A stretch of DNA of 64,000 nucleotides from an uncultured Pirellulaceae bacterium (GTDB taxonomy: Bacteria > Planctomycetota > Planctomycetia > Pirellulales > Pirellulaceae), in the NCBI GenBank assembly GCA_937928555.1, contig CALFWR010000021.1:1-64000 (forward strand), in the 5' to 3' direction. The notes beneath the pieces are model-generated. The model was not told the origin of the DNA. It saw only the letters and a program-made list of their open reading frames with translations, and made no database searches. The position numbers and the translations under genes are program-made. Below are positions 52,395 to 61,125 of this stretch, in pieces (within the stretch, counting starts at the first letter, position 1; each line of letters starts with the position of its first letter).

Positions 52395-52955
52395 ATGGAA
52401 ATTACGGAAGTCAGAATCAAACTCATGGAGTCGTCCGAGGATCGCCTTCGTGGATTTTGTAGCATCACCTTTGACCGGAGCTTTGTGGTCCGCGATCTCA
52501 AGATCATCGACGGCAACTCGGGTCCGTTTGTCGCGATGCCCAGTCGCAAATTGACCTCCAATTGCCACAATTGCAATTCAAAGAACCACATGCGTGCGAA
52601 CTTTTGCAATCAGTGCGGCAACAAACTTCGTCACATACGGCCCCAAAAAGGCAACGACGGTCGCGCGAAACTCTACGCCGATATCGCGCACCCGATTAAC
52701 GCCGCCTGCCGTGAAATGATCCAGAATCGCGTCATCGATGAACTGGAAAAGGAACTGGAACTGGCAAAACAGCCGGGCTACCGATCGCGCTACGACGAAG
52801 GCTACGACGCGGCCCACGATGCCAACAGCCGGAAATCCTCGAACCTGCGAGTCGACCAAAAACACTCCAACACCAAACCACCGGTTCAGAAGAGCAACCA
52901 ATCGCAGGACGCGACGGAAAAGAACAGGGACGAATTCGGCAAGGGGATCCTCTAG
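52395..52955 (+). CDS. spoVG: SpoVG-family protein with an inserted zinc ribbon
   Basis: The product has 186 residues, against about 95 for Bacillus SpoVG. Residues 1-52 match SpoVG ([39 protein letters not shown]). At the place where SpoVG has a short loop, a CxxC...CxxC ribbon is inserted ([19 protein letters not shown], about residues 57-75). The SpoVG helix then resumes ([20 protein letters not shown]). The tail is long, polar and probably disordered. SpoVG proteins bind DNA or RNA and act as global regulators. It has GGAGG before the ATG and is 14 bp from ispE, a neighbourhood also seen in Bacillus. Confidence 0.88.
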   Translation: MEITEVRIKLMESSEDRLRGFCSITFDRSFVVRDLKIIDGNSGPFVAMPSRKLTSNCHNCNSKNHMRANFCNQCGNKLRHIRPQKGNDGRAKLYADIAHPINAACREMIQNRVIDELEKELELAKQPGYRSRYDEGYDAAHDANSRKSSNLRVDQKHSNTKPPVQKSNQSQDATEKNRDEFGKGIL

Positions 52956-53374
52956 GGCCTCTAGGGCCCGGGCCCTGTTCGGTCTTGCGTTGTTGTTGGC
53001 TCGCCTCTCTGAGGCGTGAAAACTCGATTGGCCTTCACCCTCTGAACCCGTGCCGCTACAACCAATTGTGACGGTTGTGCCAAACTTTTGGGCTCAATGC
53101 TGCCTTGGGCCACTCAATCGACGCTGGCCGATTTCCATTTGCACCGACACCATTGCTTTTCCTGTTTTGCCGCTCTGGCGGCGTCGAAACGAAAGAAGTG
53201 TCTCTCGGTCTCACCGACGGGGCGTTGGTCATGAAATCGTCGATTTTTGGCGGTTTCGAGTCTGGGCTGCTTTTCCCGGGGTGCCATCTCAAATGCCCAA
53301 CTATACTTGAGGCAGCGTAGGTTCCGGGAAATCCCTGCGCAACCGTTCCCTCAGTCTGCCACAGATTTGAGCTC
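52956..53374. other. Intergenic region, no gene seen
   Basis: About 420 bp without a supported gene. Just after spoVG there is CTCTAGGGCC twice and a self-complementary GGGCCCGGGCCC (around 52965-52977), which may fold. The rest probably carries the promoter of the next gene. Confidence 0.55.
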
Positions 53375-54661
53375 ATGAAACAAGTAACTGCAATTCGTTC
53401 ATCCTGGTGTTGGTCGCTACTGTCGCTTTCGATGGTAGTCGCATTTTTGTCGACAGCTTCGGCGCAGGATCTCAAGTACAAGCCTTACGCGCCGGGCGTG
53501 CTCAAAAGCATCCCCAGTGCACTCGATGTGCGGGACAGCTTTTCGCTGCCAATGCCGATGCCGGGCGTCAAACTGAATCAGTACAGCCCTGGCGAAGTCT
53601 CTGTCGATCAGACGCTTTACGGCCATGCCCGTCGCGTGATGTTTTTCCGCGATGTCTGGCAGTATGATTTTGCCTTTACCGGCTTGCGTCAGGTGAGTCT
53701 TTCGACGCTCGGAAACAAGGGGCAAGAGGACCGCAACGTGTGGTACATGATTTATCGTGTTCGCGACATCGGCGAAACGATGACGTATGACGAAGTCAAA
53801 AAGGATCCTGCCTTTGACCAGATTCATCACGAACTCAAACGCGGTGAAGACGTCGCCGATCGGCATTTCCTTCCTCGCTTTTCACTCGAAGGCTGGGTCA
53901 CCGATCCGAAAACCAAAGCCTACAAAAAAGTCGTTTACCGGAATGTGGTCGCGCCGCGACTGGCCCGTCAGATTCGCAAACGCGAAGACCCCTCGGTGGC
54001 ACTTTACGATTCCGTGGAAATGTCGAAACTTGAAATTCCTAAAGTCGATCCCGACTCCGAAGCCGGAGTTTGGGGCGTCGCGATCTGGGAAGACGTCGAT
54101 CCGAACATTGACTACGTCAGCGTGTACGGCAGCGGCCTGACCAACGCGTACCGCATCATCCAGAAGGACGGCGAGATCTCCTTCAAGAAGAAAACGCTGC
54201 AGCTTAACTTTTGGCGTCCCGGCGACCGCATCGACGAATCAAAGGACAATGTCCGTTTTGGAATTCCGCTGGTTGACGATCCCCGCGAGCAAGTCCTGAT
54301 CGCCCGACGTTACGACCTGCCAGGTCCGGTGCTGCGAAGTTACATCTTCAGCAAAGACGCAGATTCTGAGGTCTTGATCGCTGAAACAGATGCCATGGTC
54401 AACCTGAAAGACTTCAAATCAGCCATCACACCGGTGCTCAATAAAGGCAACCTGCCGGCAAGTGTCGCGGAAGCGATCACCAAGGTGGGCTACGACATTG
54501 ACCCTGATGTCGGGGTCGATGCTGTCATCCAAGGCGAAAAGTGGATCTTCAGCCAGGGCGGTGAAAGGTTCGTTCTCAAGCTCGAACCGCTCTTCTGGGA
54601 GCCATCATTTGAGGGAATTCGCTTCATCAAAAGGCTTGATTCCATGTGGATCTACCGGTAA
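53375..54661 (+). CDS. Secreted protein of unknown function, planctomycete type
   Basis: The product has 428 residues. The N-terminus is a signal peptide ([20 protein letters not shown], cleavage after SAQ). The mature part is mostly beta with aromatic-rich segments ([60 protein letters not shown]) and no recognisable catalytic motif or sorting tag. Its composition resembles proteins conserved in planctomycetes near ribosomal gene clusters, but I cannot name it. It precedes rpmA by 100 bp on the same strand. Confidence 0.8.
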   Translation: MKQVTAIRSSWCWSLLSLSMVVAFLSTASAQDLKYKPYAPGVLKSIPSALDVRDSFSLPMPMPGVKLNQYSPGEVSVDQTLYGHARRVMFFRDVWQYDFAFTGLRQVSLSTLGNKGQEDRNVWYMIYRVRDIGETMTYDEVKKDPAFDQIHHELKRGEDVADRHFLPRFSLEGWVTDPKTKAYKKVVYRNVVAPRLARQIRKREDPSVALYDSVEMSKLEIPKVDPDSEAGVWGVAIWEDVDPNIDYVSVYGSGLTNAYRIIQKDGEISFKKKTLQLNFWRPGDRIDESKDNVRFGIPLVDDPREQVLIARRYDLPGPVLRSYIFSKDADSEVLIAETDAMVNLKDFKSAITPVLNKGNLPASVAEAITKVGYDIDPDVGVDAVIQGEKWIFSQGGERFVLKLEPLFWEPSFEGIRFIKRLDSMWIYR

Positions 54662-54761
54662 AATCTCGCGACTTTCCAATTCAGATCGGCGACTGGGTTT
54701 GCCGATAAATTCACGATATTCAATCACATCAATCGCCTTTGGCGAACTTTCGGGTAGAGAA

Positions 54762-55007
54762 ATGGCTCACAAGAAGGGACAGGGGTCCAGCCGCAACGGC
54801 CGCGACTCCAATGCACAACGACGCGGTGTCAAGAAATTCGGTGGCGAAAAAGTCATCGCTGGAAACATCCTCATCCGTCAGGTTGGCAACAAGTGGCACC
54901 CCGGCCGTGGAGTCGGACAGGGCAAAGATTACACCCTGTTCGCACTGGTCGACGGCAAAGTCATGTTTGATCGCAAAGGGCGACGGATAAACGTCGTCAC
55001 TGAATAG
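54762..55007 (+). CDS. rpmA: 50S ribosomal protein L27
   Basis: The product has 81 residues starting [20 protein letters not shown], the universal L27 N-terminus that reaches the peptidyl transferase centre; no cleavable extension is present. [20 protein letters not shown] and the C-terminal basic tail complete the family. GGGTAGAGAA precedes the ATG. rplU (L21), usually next to rpmA, is not seen immediately upstream. Confidence 0.98.
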   Translation: MAHKKGQGSSRNGRDSNAQRRGVKKFGGEKVIAGNILIRQVGNKWHPGRGVGQGKDYTLFALVDGKVMFDRKGRRINVVTE

Positions 55008-55028
55008 CTTCCCAACATCGAACACTTC

Positions 55029-55062
55029 AGGATGCCCATGGTTCATGCGGCATCCTTTTTTT
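55029..55062 (+). terminator. Terminator after rpmA
   Basis: AGGATGCC pairs with GGCATCCT around CATGGTTCATGC, followed by seven T. A short duplication, TTTTTTGTGCCCAA, comes directly after. It separates rpmA from obgE. Confidence 0.85.
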
Positions 55063-55170
55063 GTGCCCAATTTTTTGTGCCCAATCGTTGGCCCATCCAG
55101 GTTTGTTACCGGTCGCTTACCTTCATCAATCTATCTCCCCCTTCAACACTTTTAGCACTAAGCGAATCCA

Positions 55171-56178
55171 ATGTTTGTTGACCGCGTCGAAATCCAGGTC
55201 TCCGGAGGAAGAGGTGGCCACGGCTGCATGAGCTTCCGGCGCGAAAAATACGTTCCTCGCGGAGGGCCCGATGGCGGTGACGGCGGTGACGGAGGCAGCG
55301 TGATTCTGGTCGCAAAGCAGGGCGTCAACTCGTTGATGGCGTTGGCCAATCGACATCACATCCGCGCCAAAAACGGTACCGGCGGAATGGGTTCCGGCAA
55401 GCACGGAAAAAGCGCCGGCGACACCATCATCCCGGTCCCGCCCGGAACAGTGGTAATCGATTCAGCCAATGGCTTGATCCTCAAAGACCTCGCCGACGGC
55501 GAAACGGTTGTTGCTGCCCACGGCGGACGTGGAGGACGCGGCAACACTCGATTCAAATCCGCAACCAACCAGGCACCTCGCAAAGCCACCGAAGGCCAGC
55601 CCGGGGAAGTCCGCCAACTCACCCTTGAACTCAAAGTCATCGCCGACGTTGGACTCATTGGAAAGCCCAACGCGGGCAAGAGCACGCTGCTTTCGCGAGT
55701 CAGTTCCGCGCGGCCGCAAATCGCCGACTATCCTTTTACCACGCGATTCCCAAACCTTGGCATGGTCCAACTGGACTGCGATCGCACTTTCGTCATGGCG
55801 GACATCCCCGGGCTGATCGAAGGAGCCAGCGACGGCGTCGGGCTCGGCCATGACTTTCTCAAGCACATCGAAAGGTCCGGCCTGTTGGTGCATCTCGTGG
55901 AACCGCTCCCGGCAGACCAAACCGACCCAATCGAAAACTGGAAATCCATTCGTCAGGAGCTTTCTCGATACAACACGGCTCTGGGCGAGCGGCCCGAAAT
56001 TTTGGTTGTGACCAAATGTGAACTGCCCGATGCCGAAGCGGTCGCTACGGAACTGGAGCAAGTGTCTGCCAGGGAAGTCCTGCGTATCTCCTCGGTCACC
56101 GGTTCAGGTTTACCGACGCTGCTGAATCGAATCGCCGACACGCTACTGGCCGAACAGGACGCAAAGCCATCATGGTAA
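55171..56178 (+). CDS. obgE: Obg-family GTPase
   Basis: The product has 335 residues: the glycine-rich Obg fold (about 1-157, GGRGGHGCMSFRREKYVPRG, GGDGGDGGSVI) and the GTPase domain (GLIGKPNAGKST near residue 164, switch YPFTTRFPNLG, DIPGLIEGAS, TKCE). The C-terminal OCT domain of some species is absent. Obg links ribosome assembly to growth. Asp/Glu-rich substitutes are seen in the G4 motif (VVTKCE in place of NKxD). The stop overlaps coaX (7 bp). Confidence 0.96.
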   Translation: MFVDRVEIQVSGGRGGHGCMSFRREKYVPRGGPDGGDGGDGGSVILVAKQGVNSLMALANRHHIRAKNGTGGMGSGKHGKSAGDTIIPVPPGTVVIDSANGLILKDLADGETVVAAHGGRGGRGNTRFKSATNQAPRKATEGQPGEVRQLTLELKVIADVGLIGKPNAGKSTLLSRVSSARPQIADYPFTTRFPNLGMVQLDCDRTFVMADIPGLIEGASDGVGLGHDFLKHIERSGLLVHLVEPLPADQTDPIENWKSIRQELSRYNTALGERPEILVVTKCELPDAEAVATELEQVSAREVLRISSVTGSGLPTLLNRIADTLLAEQDAKPSW

Positions 56179-56942
56179 ACGCGATCGCCGTTGACGTCGG
56201 CAACAGCAGTATCAAACTGGCCACTACGGGTTCAAAAACTCAGTCCATCTGCCGTCTCCGGCATGACTTTGACGCGGCAGAGCTTGCCCGATTTGTCATT
56301 CAGTCGAATCTGAGCAATCCAGCGTGGTACATTTGCAGTGTCGATCAGCAAACCACCACTGCGTTGATCGCAAAAATTAACGATCAATTCGCCGATGCCA
56401 AAGTCACTCAGCTTCGCCACGCGAATGTGCCGCTGACGATCGATGTCGACGCTGCAGAACGAGTGGGCATGGATCGGCTTGTCGCGGCGTGGGCGGCAAG
56501 GCAATCTTTCGACAACCAAACGCTGATTGTTGTCGATGCCGGCACCGCAGTGACGGTCGACGTTGTAGTCGACAGGCGATTTACCGGCGGGCTGATCTTT
56601 CCCGGCCCCAAAACGTCACTGGCGGCGCTGCACTCCCATACCGATGCCCTGCCAAACCTTGCCGATCGATGGGATGGTATCGCAGGCCGTTCCGTCGCAG
56701 CGATCGAAGTTGGCGACGACAGCGAGACCGCGATCTTGCTTGGTGTGCATCAGCATTTTTTTTGCGGTTTGCAATTGCTTGTGAACCGCCTGCAACAGCA
56801 GCACCCGGGAAGCCAGATCGTCTGCACGGGCGGAATCCTGAAACACGGTAAAGATTGCATTGGCGGCGACTGGGCGTGGATGGAAGGCCTCGTTTTGCAG
56901 GGCGTATCGTTGCTCGCACACCGGACTTGCATGGAGCCATAG
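56172..56942 (+). CDS. coaX: Type III pantothenate kinase
   Basis: The product has 256 residues. It makes 4'-phosphopantothenate in coenzyme A synthesis. AIAVDVGNSSIKLA at the start (phosphate loop), AERVGMDRLVAAWAA, IVVDAGTAVTVDVV and RFTGGLIFPGPKTSLAALH match type III kinases in order. It overlaps obgE, and the MnmE-like gene starts 3 bp after its stop, so the three are one operon. Confidence 0.93.
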   Translation: MVNAIAVDVGNSSIKLATTGSKTQSICRLRHDFDAAELARFVIQSNLSNPAWYICSVDQQTTTALIAKINDQFADAKVTQLRHANVPLTIDVDAAERVGMDRLVAAWAARQSFDNQTLIVVDAGTAVTVDVVVDRRFTGGLIFPGPKTSLAALHSHTDALPNLADRWDGIAGRSVAAIEVGDDSETAILLGVHQHFFCGLQLLVNRLQQQHPGSQIVCTGGILKHGKDCIGGDWAWMEGLVLQGVSLLAHRTCMEP

Positions 56943-56945
56943 CCC

Positions 56946-58007
56946 ATGGCTGACGCGACATTTCGTGAACTCACTGCCCAAGGCCGCGGCGCGATTGCGG
57001 TTGTCGCCGTTAGTGGACGCGACGCTCTGCGTGTTGTCGATGAGTGCTTTTCGGCAGCAGCAAAAAGGCCTCTGCTGCAACTTGCCGACCGTCCCATCAT
57101 TTACGGGCGATGGAATTCGACCGATGAAGATCTCGTCATCGTTCTGGGCGGTGACGTTGTGGAAATCCATTGTCACGGTGGAACCGCAGTCGTCGCTGCG
57201 ATCACATCGGACCTTGCCGCCGCAGGTGCCCGGCCAGCAGCTCACCAGCCCGCCACGAACTCGCTTGTCGCCGAAATCGAATTGGCGTTGCAGTCCTGCC
57301 GCACGCAGCGGACCGCCGCATGCCTTTTACAACTACATGGCGTCTGGTCGGAAATGGATCGGGAGAAGTCCCTTGCACCCGACACCGCCGCGCGGGCGAT
57401 CGAACTACGCAAGTTTGGACAGCATCTGATCGAACCGTGGAACATTGTTTTGTGCGGGCCACCCAACGCGGGAAAAAGCTCGCTGATCAACGCGATTTCA
57501 GGATTTGAAAGAGCCATCGTTCACGCCACCGCCGGCACCACCCGAGACGTCATCCAACAGCAAACCGCCATTGATGGCTGGCCCGTTGTCATGTCCGACA
57601 CCGCCGGAATCCGCGACGCCAAAAGCGAAATTGAAAAAGAAGGCGTCAAGCGAGCAAGGCATCAGATCGAAAATGCAGACCTTGTGTTGTTCATTTTTGA
57701 CATGACCGACACACCGCAAAGCATCGAAGCGTTTCTTGATTCGACCTTGCCTCTGGTTCAAAACCGTTACCTGTTGGTCTTCAACAAACTTGACCTGGCA
57801 GGGCAGGGCAATCGCAAACCCGTTGCCCGCGAACCCTCGGTCGCCGTTTCGGCATCCACTGGCGATGGTTTGAACGAATTGCAACAGCAGATTTCGGACA
57901 TTCTCGTGCCAACGGTTCCCGACCTCAGCCTTCCTCTGCCCGTCGGGGAATTTCAACTTCAGTTTCTTGAAAAAGTCTGCAGGTCATCGCAGTCGCCGGA
58001 CCACTAA
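56946..58007 (+). CDS. Reduced MnmE-like GTPase without the CIGK tail
   Basis: The product has 353 residues against about 450 for MnmE. The N-terminal folate-type domain is recognisable (TFRELTAQGRGAIAVVAVSG, VEIHCHGGTAVVAAITSDLA). The G domain is intact: LCGPPNAGKSSLINAI near residue 170, DTAGIRDAKSEIEKEGVKRA, FNKLDLA and SVAVSASTGDGLNELQQQI. The helical domain is much shortened, and the C-terminal Cys-Ile-Gly-Lys motif needed for the tRNA U34 modification is missing. Either the frame ends early through mutation (see 57971) or this is a divergent planctomycete subtype that does not perform the MnmE reaction. Confidence 0.8.
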   Translation: MADATFRELTAQGRGAIAVVAVSGRDALRVVDECFSAAAKRPLLQLADRPIIYGRWNSTDEDLVIVLGGDVVEIHCHGGTAVVAAITSDLAAAGARPAAHQPATNSLVAEIELALQSCRTQRTAACLLQLHGVWSEMDREKSLAPDTAARAIELRKFGQHLIEPWNIVLCGPPNAGKSSLINAISGFERAIVHATAGTTRDVIQQQTAIDGWPVVMSDTAGIRDAKSEIEKEGVKRARHQIENADLVLFIFDMTDTPQSIEAFLDSTLPLVQNRYLLVFNKLDLAGQGNRKPVAREPSVAVSASTGDGLNELQQQISDILVPTVPDLSLPLPVGEFQLQFLEKVCRSSQSPDH

Positions 58008-58255
58008 AGCGAGTGGCCGTCGAGGATTTCCCGTAATGGGATTCGCCAGAATTCCTTTGCCTTGGGGAATTCGGGCGAACGCTCTACGAGCCCTTCATTA
58101 CCGCAAAATCCAAAAAAGGATGGCGACCGACAAGCGGCGCCGCGTGCCTGGAAAGCCTTGGCGTTTTGCAGGAATGTCAGGCTGAGCTTGTCGATTCGCG
58201 GCGGAGGCTTAAACTTCGGATTCCGTTCCCGCGTGCTGGCACACCAATCGCATGA
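57971..58255 (+). pseudogene. Apparent coding remnant between the MnmE-like gene and the antiporter
   Basis: Another frame reads protein-like sequence: VIAVAGPLKRVAVEDFP, a TAA at 58034, then WDSPEFLCLGEFGRTLYEPF and onward to ACLESLGVLQECQAELVDSR and [12 protein letters not shown], ending at 58255. Its stop overlaps the antiporter start in an ATGA arrangement, which normally marks a real gene junction. No start codon follows the TAA, and a TGA lies at 57968. The simplest reading is a gene broken by a nonsense codon (TAA for Tyr) and a frameshift near the AAAAA at 57970-57974. A sequencing error is possible. I do not recognise the family. Confidence 0.5.
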
Positions 58256-59685
58256 CTCCCTTTCAAATTACTGCCGTCGTTATCACTCTTTCGGCGCTCT
58301 TCGGATACTTGAACGTCCGATTCCTCAAGCTGCCCAACACGATTGGATTGATGATCATTGCGATCGTGTTCTCCAGCGTGCTGTTCCTCGCTCGCTGGAT
58401 GTTCCCCGAGACTTCATTCGCGGCTGACTTTGCGACCAACATCCTCGAGAAAATAAAGTTCGGCGACCTGTTACTGGACGTCATGCTAGGCTTCCTGCTG
58501 TTCGCCGGAGCCATGCATACCAATTTTGATCAACTTAAAGTCCAGCGTTGGCCGGTTTTGATATTCGCGACCCTGGGGGTTTTGGCATCCACGTTCATGG
58601 TTGGCTTTCTGGTTTGGTGGATTTTTGGGCTGCTGGGAATTCAACTTAAATTCATTCACTGCCTGTTGTTCGGTGCCCTGATTTCACCGACCGATCCGAT
58701 CGCGGTTCTTGGCATTCTCAAACAGGCCGGCGTCCCCAAAAAGCTGGAAACAAAGATCGTTGGCGAATCGCTTTTCAACGACGGCGTCGGCGTGGTCGTG
58801 TTTGCGACGATCTTCAGCATCGCCACCGGCGGCGGCCACCCGGGCCAACACAGCCCCCACGAGCATGAGGAAAAAGCAGCCGTTTCCGGGGTTTCTTACC
58901 AACACGATGCAGGTGTCGAAGCAGAACACCCAGTGGCCAGCAGTGATGAAAAAGATCGTGATCAAAGCGATCACGGGGACAGCGGCCACAGTGAAATGAC
59001 GGCACTGGGCGTTGTCAAGCTGTTTGGCCAGGAGGTTCTTGGCGGGATCGCATTGGGTTTTGTGTTTGGGATGGCAACCTTTACCCTGCTGCGTTCGATC
59101 GACAACTATGAAGTCGAAGTCATGATTACTTTGGCCTGCGTTTTTGGCGGCTGTGCGATCGCAAAGTGGCTGCACTATTCAGCTCCCCTGGCGATGGTGG
59201 TGGCTGGTTTGTTCGTGGGTAACGACACGGTGCGTGGGACGTCGATGTCCCAACAAACCGAACTCTACGTCGACAAATTCTGGGAACTGGTCGACATTTT
59301 GCTCAACGCGATCCTGTTTGTATTGATCGGATTCGAAATGCTGTTGATCAACTTCGATCAAAGCTTCCTGACTGCTTCGGCGGCGGCGATCGTCATCGTT
59401 CTAGGGAGCCGATTCTTTTCACTGCTGCTTCCGGTTCGCTTCTTTGCCGAAAGGCTCAGCTTTGTCCCCCACACCACCACGATCATGGCTTGGGGCGGAT
59501 TGCGGGGCGGTATCTCAATCGCACTGGCTTTGGCGATGCCGGACGAGTGCAAGGATCTGTTCCTGACGGTGACTTACGCCGTCGTTGTTTTTTCAATCAT
59601 CATTCAGGGCCTGACCGTCGGACCGCTGGCTCGGAAACTGATTGGAATTGAGAGTCTCGGGAACGAAGACGACAGCGGGCACTAG
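58252..59685 (+). CDS. CPA1-type Na+/H+ antiporter with a His-rich loop
   Basis: The product has 477 residues with about 12 membrane helices. [17 protein letters not shown] (near residue 145) and [19 protein letters not shown] (the essential Asn-Asp pair) are typical of CPA1/Nha[17 protein letters not shown] is the late conserved helix. Between helices, about residues 195-245, lies an insertion with many His, Asp and Glu ([29 protein letters not shown]) that the core family lacks. The ATG overlaps the stop of the remnant frame. Confidence 0.9.
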   Translation: MTPFQITAVVITLSALFGYLNVRFLKLPNTIGLMIIAIVFSSVLFLARWMFPETSFAADFATNILEKIKFGDLLLDVMLGFLLFAGAMHTNFDQLKVQRWPVLIFATLGVLASTFMVGFLVWWIFGLLGIQLKFIHCLLFGALISPTDPIAVLGILKQAGVPKKLETKIVGESLFNDGVGVVVFATIFSIATGGGHPGQHSPHEHEEKAAVSGVSYQHDAGVEAEHPVASSDEKDRDQSDHGDSGHSEMTALGVVKLFGQEVLGGIALGFVFGMATFTLLRSIDNYEVEVMITLACVFGGCAIAKWLHYSAPLAMVVAGLFVGNDTVRGTSMSQQTELYVDKFWELVDILLNAILFVLIGFEMLLINFDQSFLTASAAAIVIVLGSRFFSLLLPVRFFAERLSFVPHTTTIMAWGGLRGGISIALALAMPDECKDLFLTVTYAVVVFSIIIQGLTVGPLARKLIGIESLGNEDDSGH

Positions 59686-59783
59686 ATTCGTGACGAACCA
59701 TCATGTGACGAACCAACATGGGGCGACACCGACGACGTTTTGGGTAGAATTTTGGATTCACATTCACCTGCCCGAGAGCCCCA

Positions 59784-60848
59784 ATGTCATCGCGCCCTGA
59801 AACTATCGAGTGGATCGGATCGACCGACGGCCACCTGTGCCTGATCGACCAAACCCTGCTTCCCACGGATCTTCAACGCATCGACTGCAAAGACGTGGAA
59901 ACTGTCTGGGAAGCCATCAAGATGCTTCGCGTGCGGGGGGCGCCCGCGATCGGCATCGCAGCATCGTATGGAACGCTCGCTGGGCTTCAAACAGTTGACG
60001 ACCAGGACGCGGCAGCTTTCAAAGCCCGCTTCGAGGAAGTCACGAAGTACCTTGAAACCAGCCGACCGACGGCCGTAAATCTGTTTTGGGCCATGGATCG
60101 GATGCGGAATTGCTTTGCCGAAAACGAGTCCATGGCCTGCGGCGATCTTCGCAGTCGCTTGCTCGAAGAAGCCCGGGCGATCCATGCCGAAGACCGTCAG
60201 ATGTGCCACTCCATCGGCAAACACGGCGCCGGATTGCTTGGCGGTGTAAGCGGCGTGTTGACGCACTGCAACGCCGGCGGTTTGGCGACGGCCGAATACG
60301 GAACAGCTCTTAGCGTGTTTTTTACCGCGCAAGACCAGGGCCACGACCTGCACGTATTTGTCGATGAAACCCGTCCGCTTCTTCAGGGTGCCCGCTTGAC
60401 CGCTTGGGAACTGATGCAGCGAAACATCAAAGCGACCTTGATTTGCGATTCGATGGCCGCCCAGGTCATGAAAGAAGGCAAAGTCCAGGCGGTTGTGACC
60501 GGAGCCGACCGCATCGCAGCCAACGGCGATTCCGCCAACAAGATCGGAACGTACTCAATCGCCGTCCTAGCCAAAGCTCACAACATTCCGTTTTACATCG
60601 CGGCCCCTAGCAGCACGTTTGATCTTTCGATTCAATCCGGAGAGCAGATTCCGATCGAACTGCGAGGCTCCGACGAGATCACCAACGGTTTCGGTCGGCA
60701 GACCGCTCCTGATGGCGTCGAGGTTTACAATCCCGCATTTGATGTAACCCCGGCCGAACTGATTCGCGCGATTATCACCGAACGGGGCGTGATCGACCCG
60801 GTCACCAGCAGCGGGGTCGCGGATGTTGTCGGCGCCGCGGTAGGCTGA
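59784..60848 (+). CDS. mtnA: S-methyl-5-thioribose-1-phosphate isomerase
   Basis: The product has 354 residues. MtnA turns methylthioribose-1-phosphate into the ribulose form in methionine salvage; it is a relative of eIF2B. RGAPAIGIAASYG near residue 55, LTHCNAGGLATAEYGTAL (catalytic Cys) near residue 160, VVTGADRIAANGDSANKIGT (catalytic Asp) and the C-terminal region PAFDVTPAELIRAIITERGV are conserved. No other salvage genes are seen in the window. Confidence 0.96.
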   Translation: MSSRPETIEWIGSTDGHLCLIDQTLLPTDLQRIDCKDVETVWEAIKMLRVRGAPAIGIAASYGTLAGLQTVDDQDAAAFKARFEEVTKYLETSRPTAVNLFWAMDRMRNCFAENESMACGDLRSRLLEEARAIHAEDRQMCHSIGKHGAGLLGGVSGVLTHCNAGGLATAEYGTALSVFFTAQDQGHDLHVFVDETRPLLQGARLTAWELMQRNIKATLICDSMAAQVMKEGKVQAVVTGADRIAANGDSANKIGTYSIAVLAKAHNIPFYIAAPSSTFDLSIQSGEQIPIELRGSDEITNGFGRQTAPDGVEVYNPAFDVTPAELIRAIITERGVIDPVTSSGVADVVGAAVG

Positions 60849-60896
60849 CGGGCTCATTGAAGCACCTCAAAGGCGTGGCGTGCGTGTTCGGTCAAC

Positions 60897-61081
60897 CCCG
60901 GATTATTCACGAGGCGTGGACGTGGCTTTCAGTTCAGCCAATGAACACCGTATCTGTCGGAAAAAAGTCCTACTTTGGAACTCATCAGCAAGGTGAACCG
61001 AATTCCCGGCGGCGATCCAGCTTTGGGTACGTCTGGCGAGACTTAACCGCAATCAACGCCCCTCGTCGTGAATGATTCCGG
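60897..61081 (+). repeat. Dispersed MITE-like element, copy 8 (subtype A2)
   Basis: It begins CCCGGATTATTCACGA; the right end, TCGTGAATGATTCCGG, is partly degenerate. Flanks are TCAAC and TTAAC, four of five matching. The interior matches copy 6. It lies between convergent mtnA and the YdiJ-like gene. Confidence 0.87.
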
Positions 61082-61125
61082 TTAACGACCTCCAGCCGAG
61101 GGACGTCGCTGGCGAAACGCATGAT

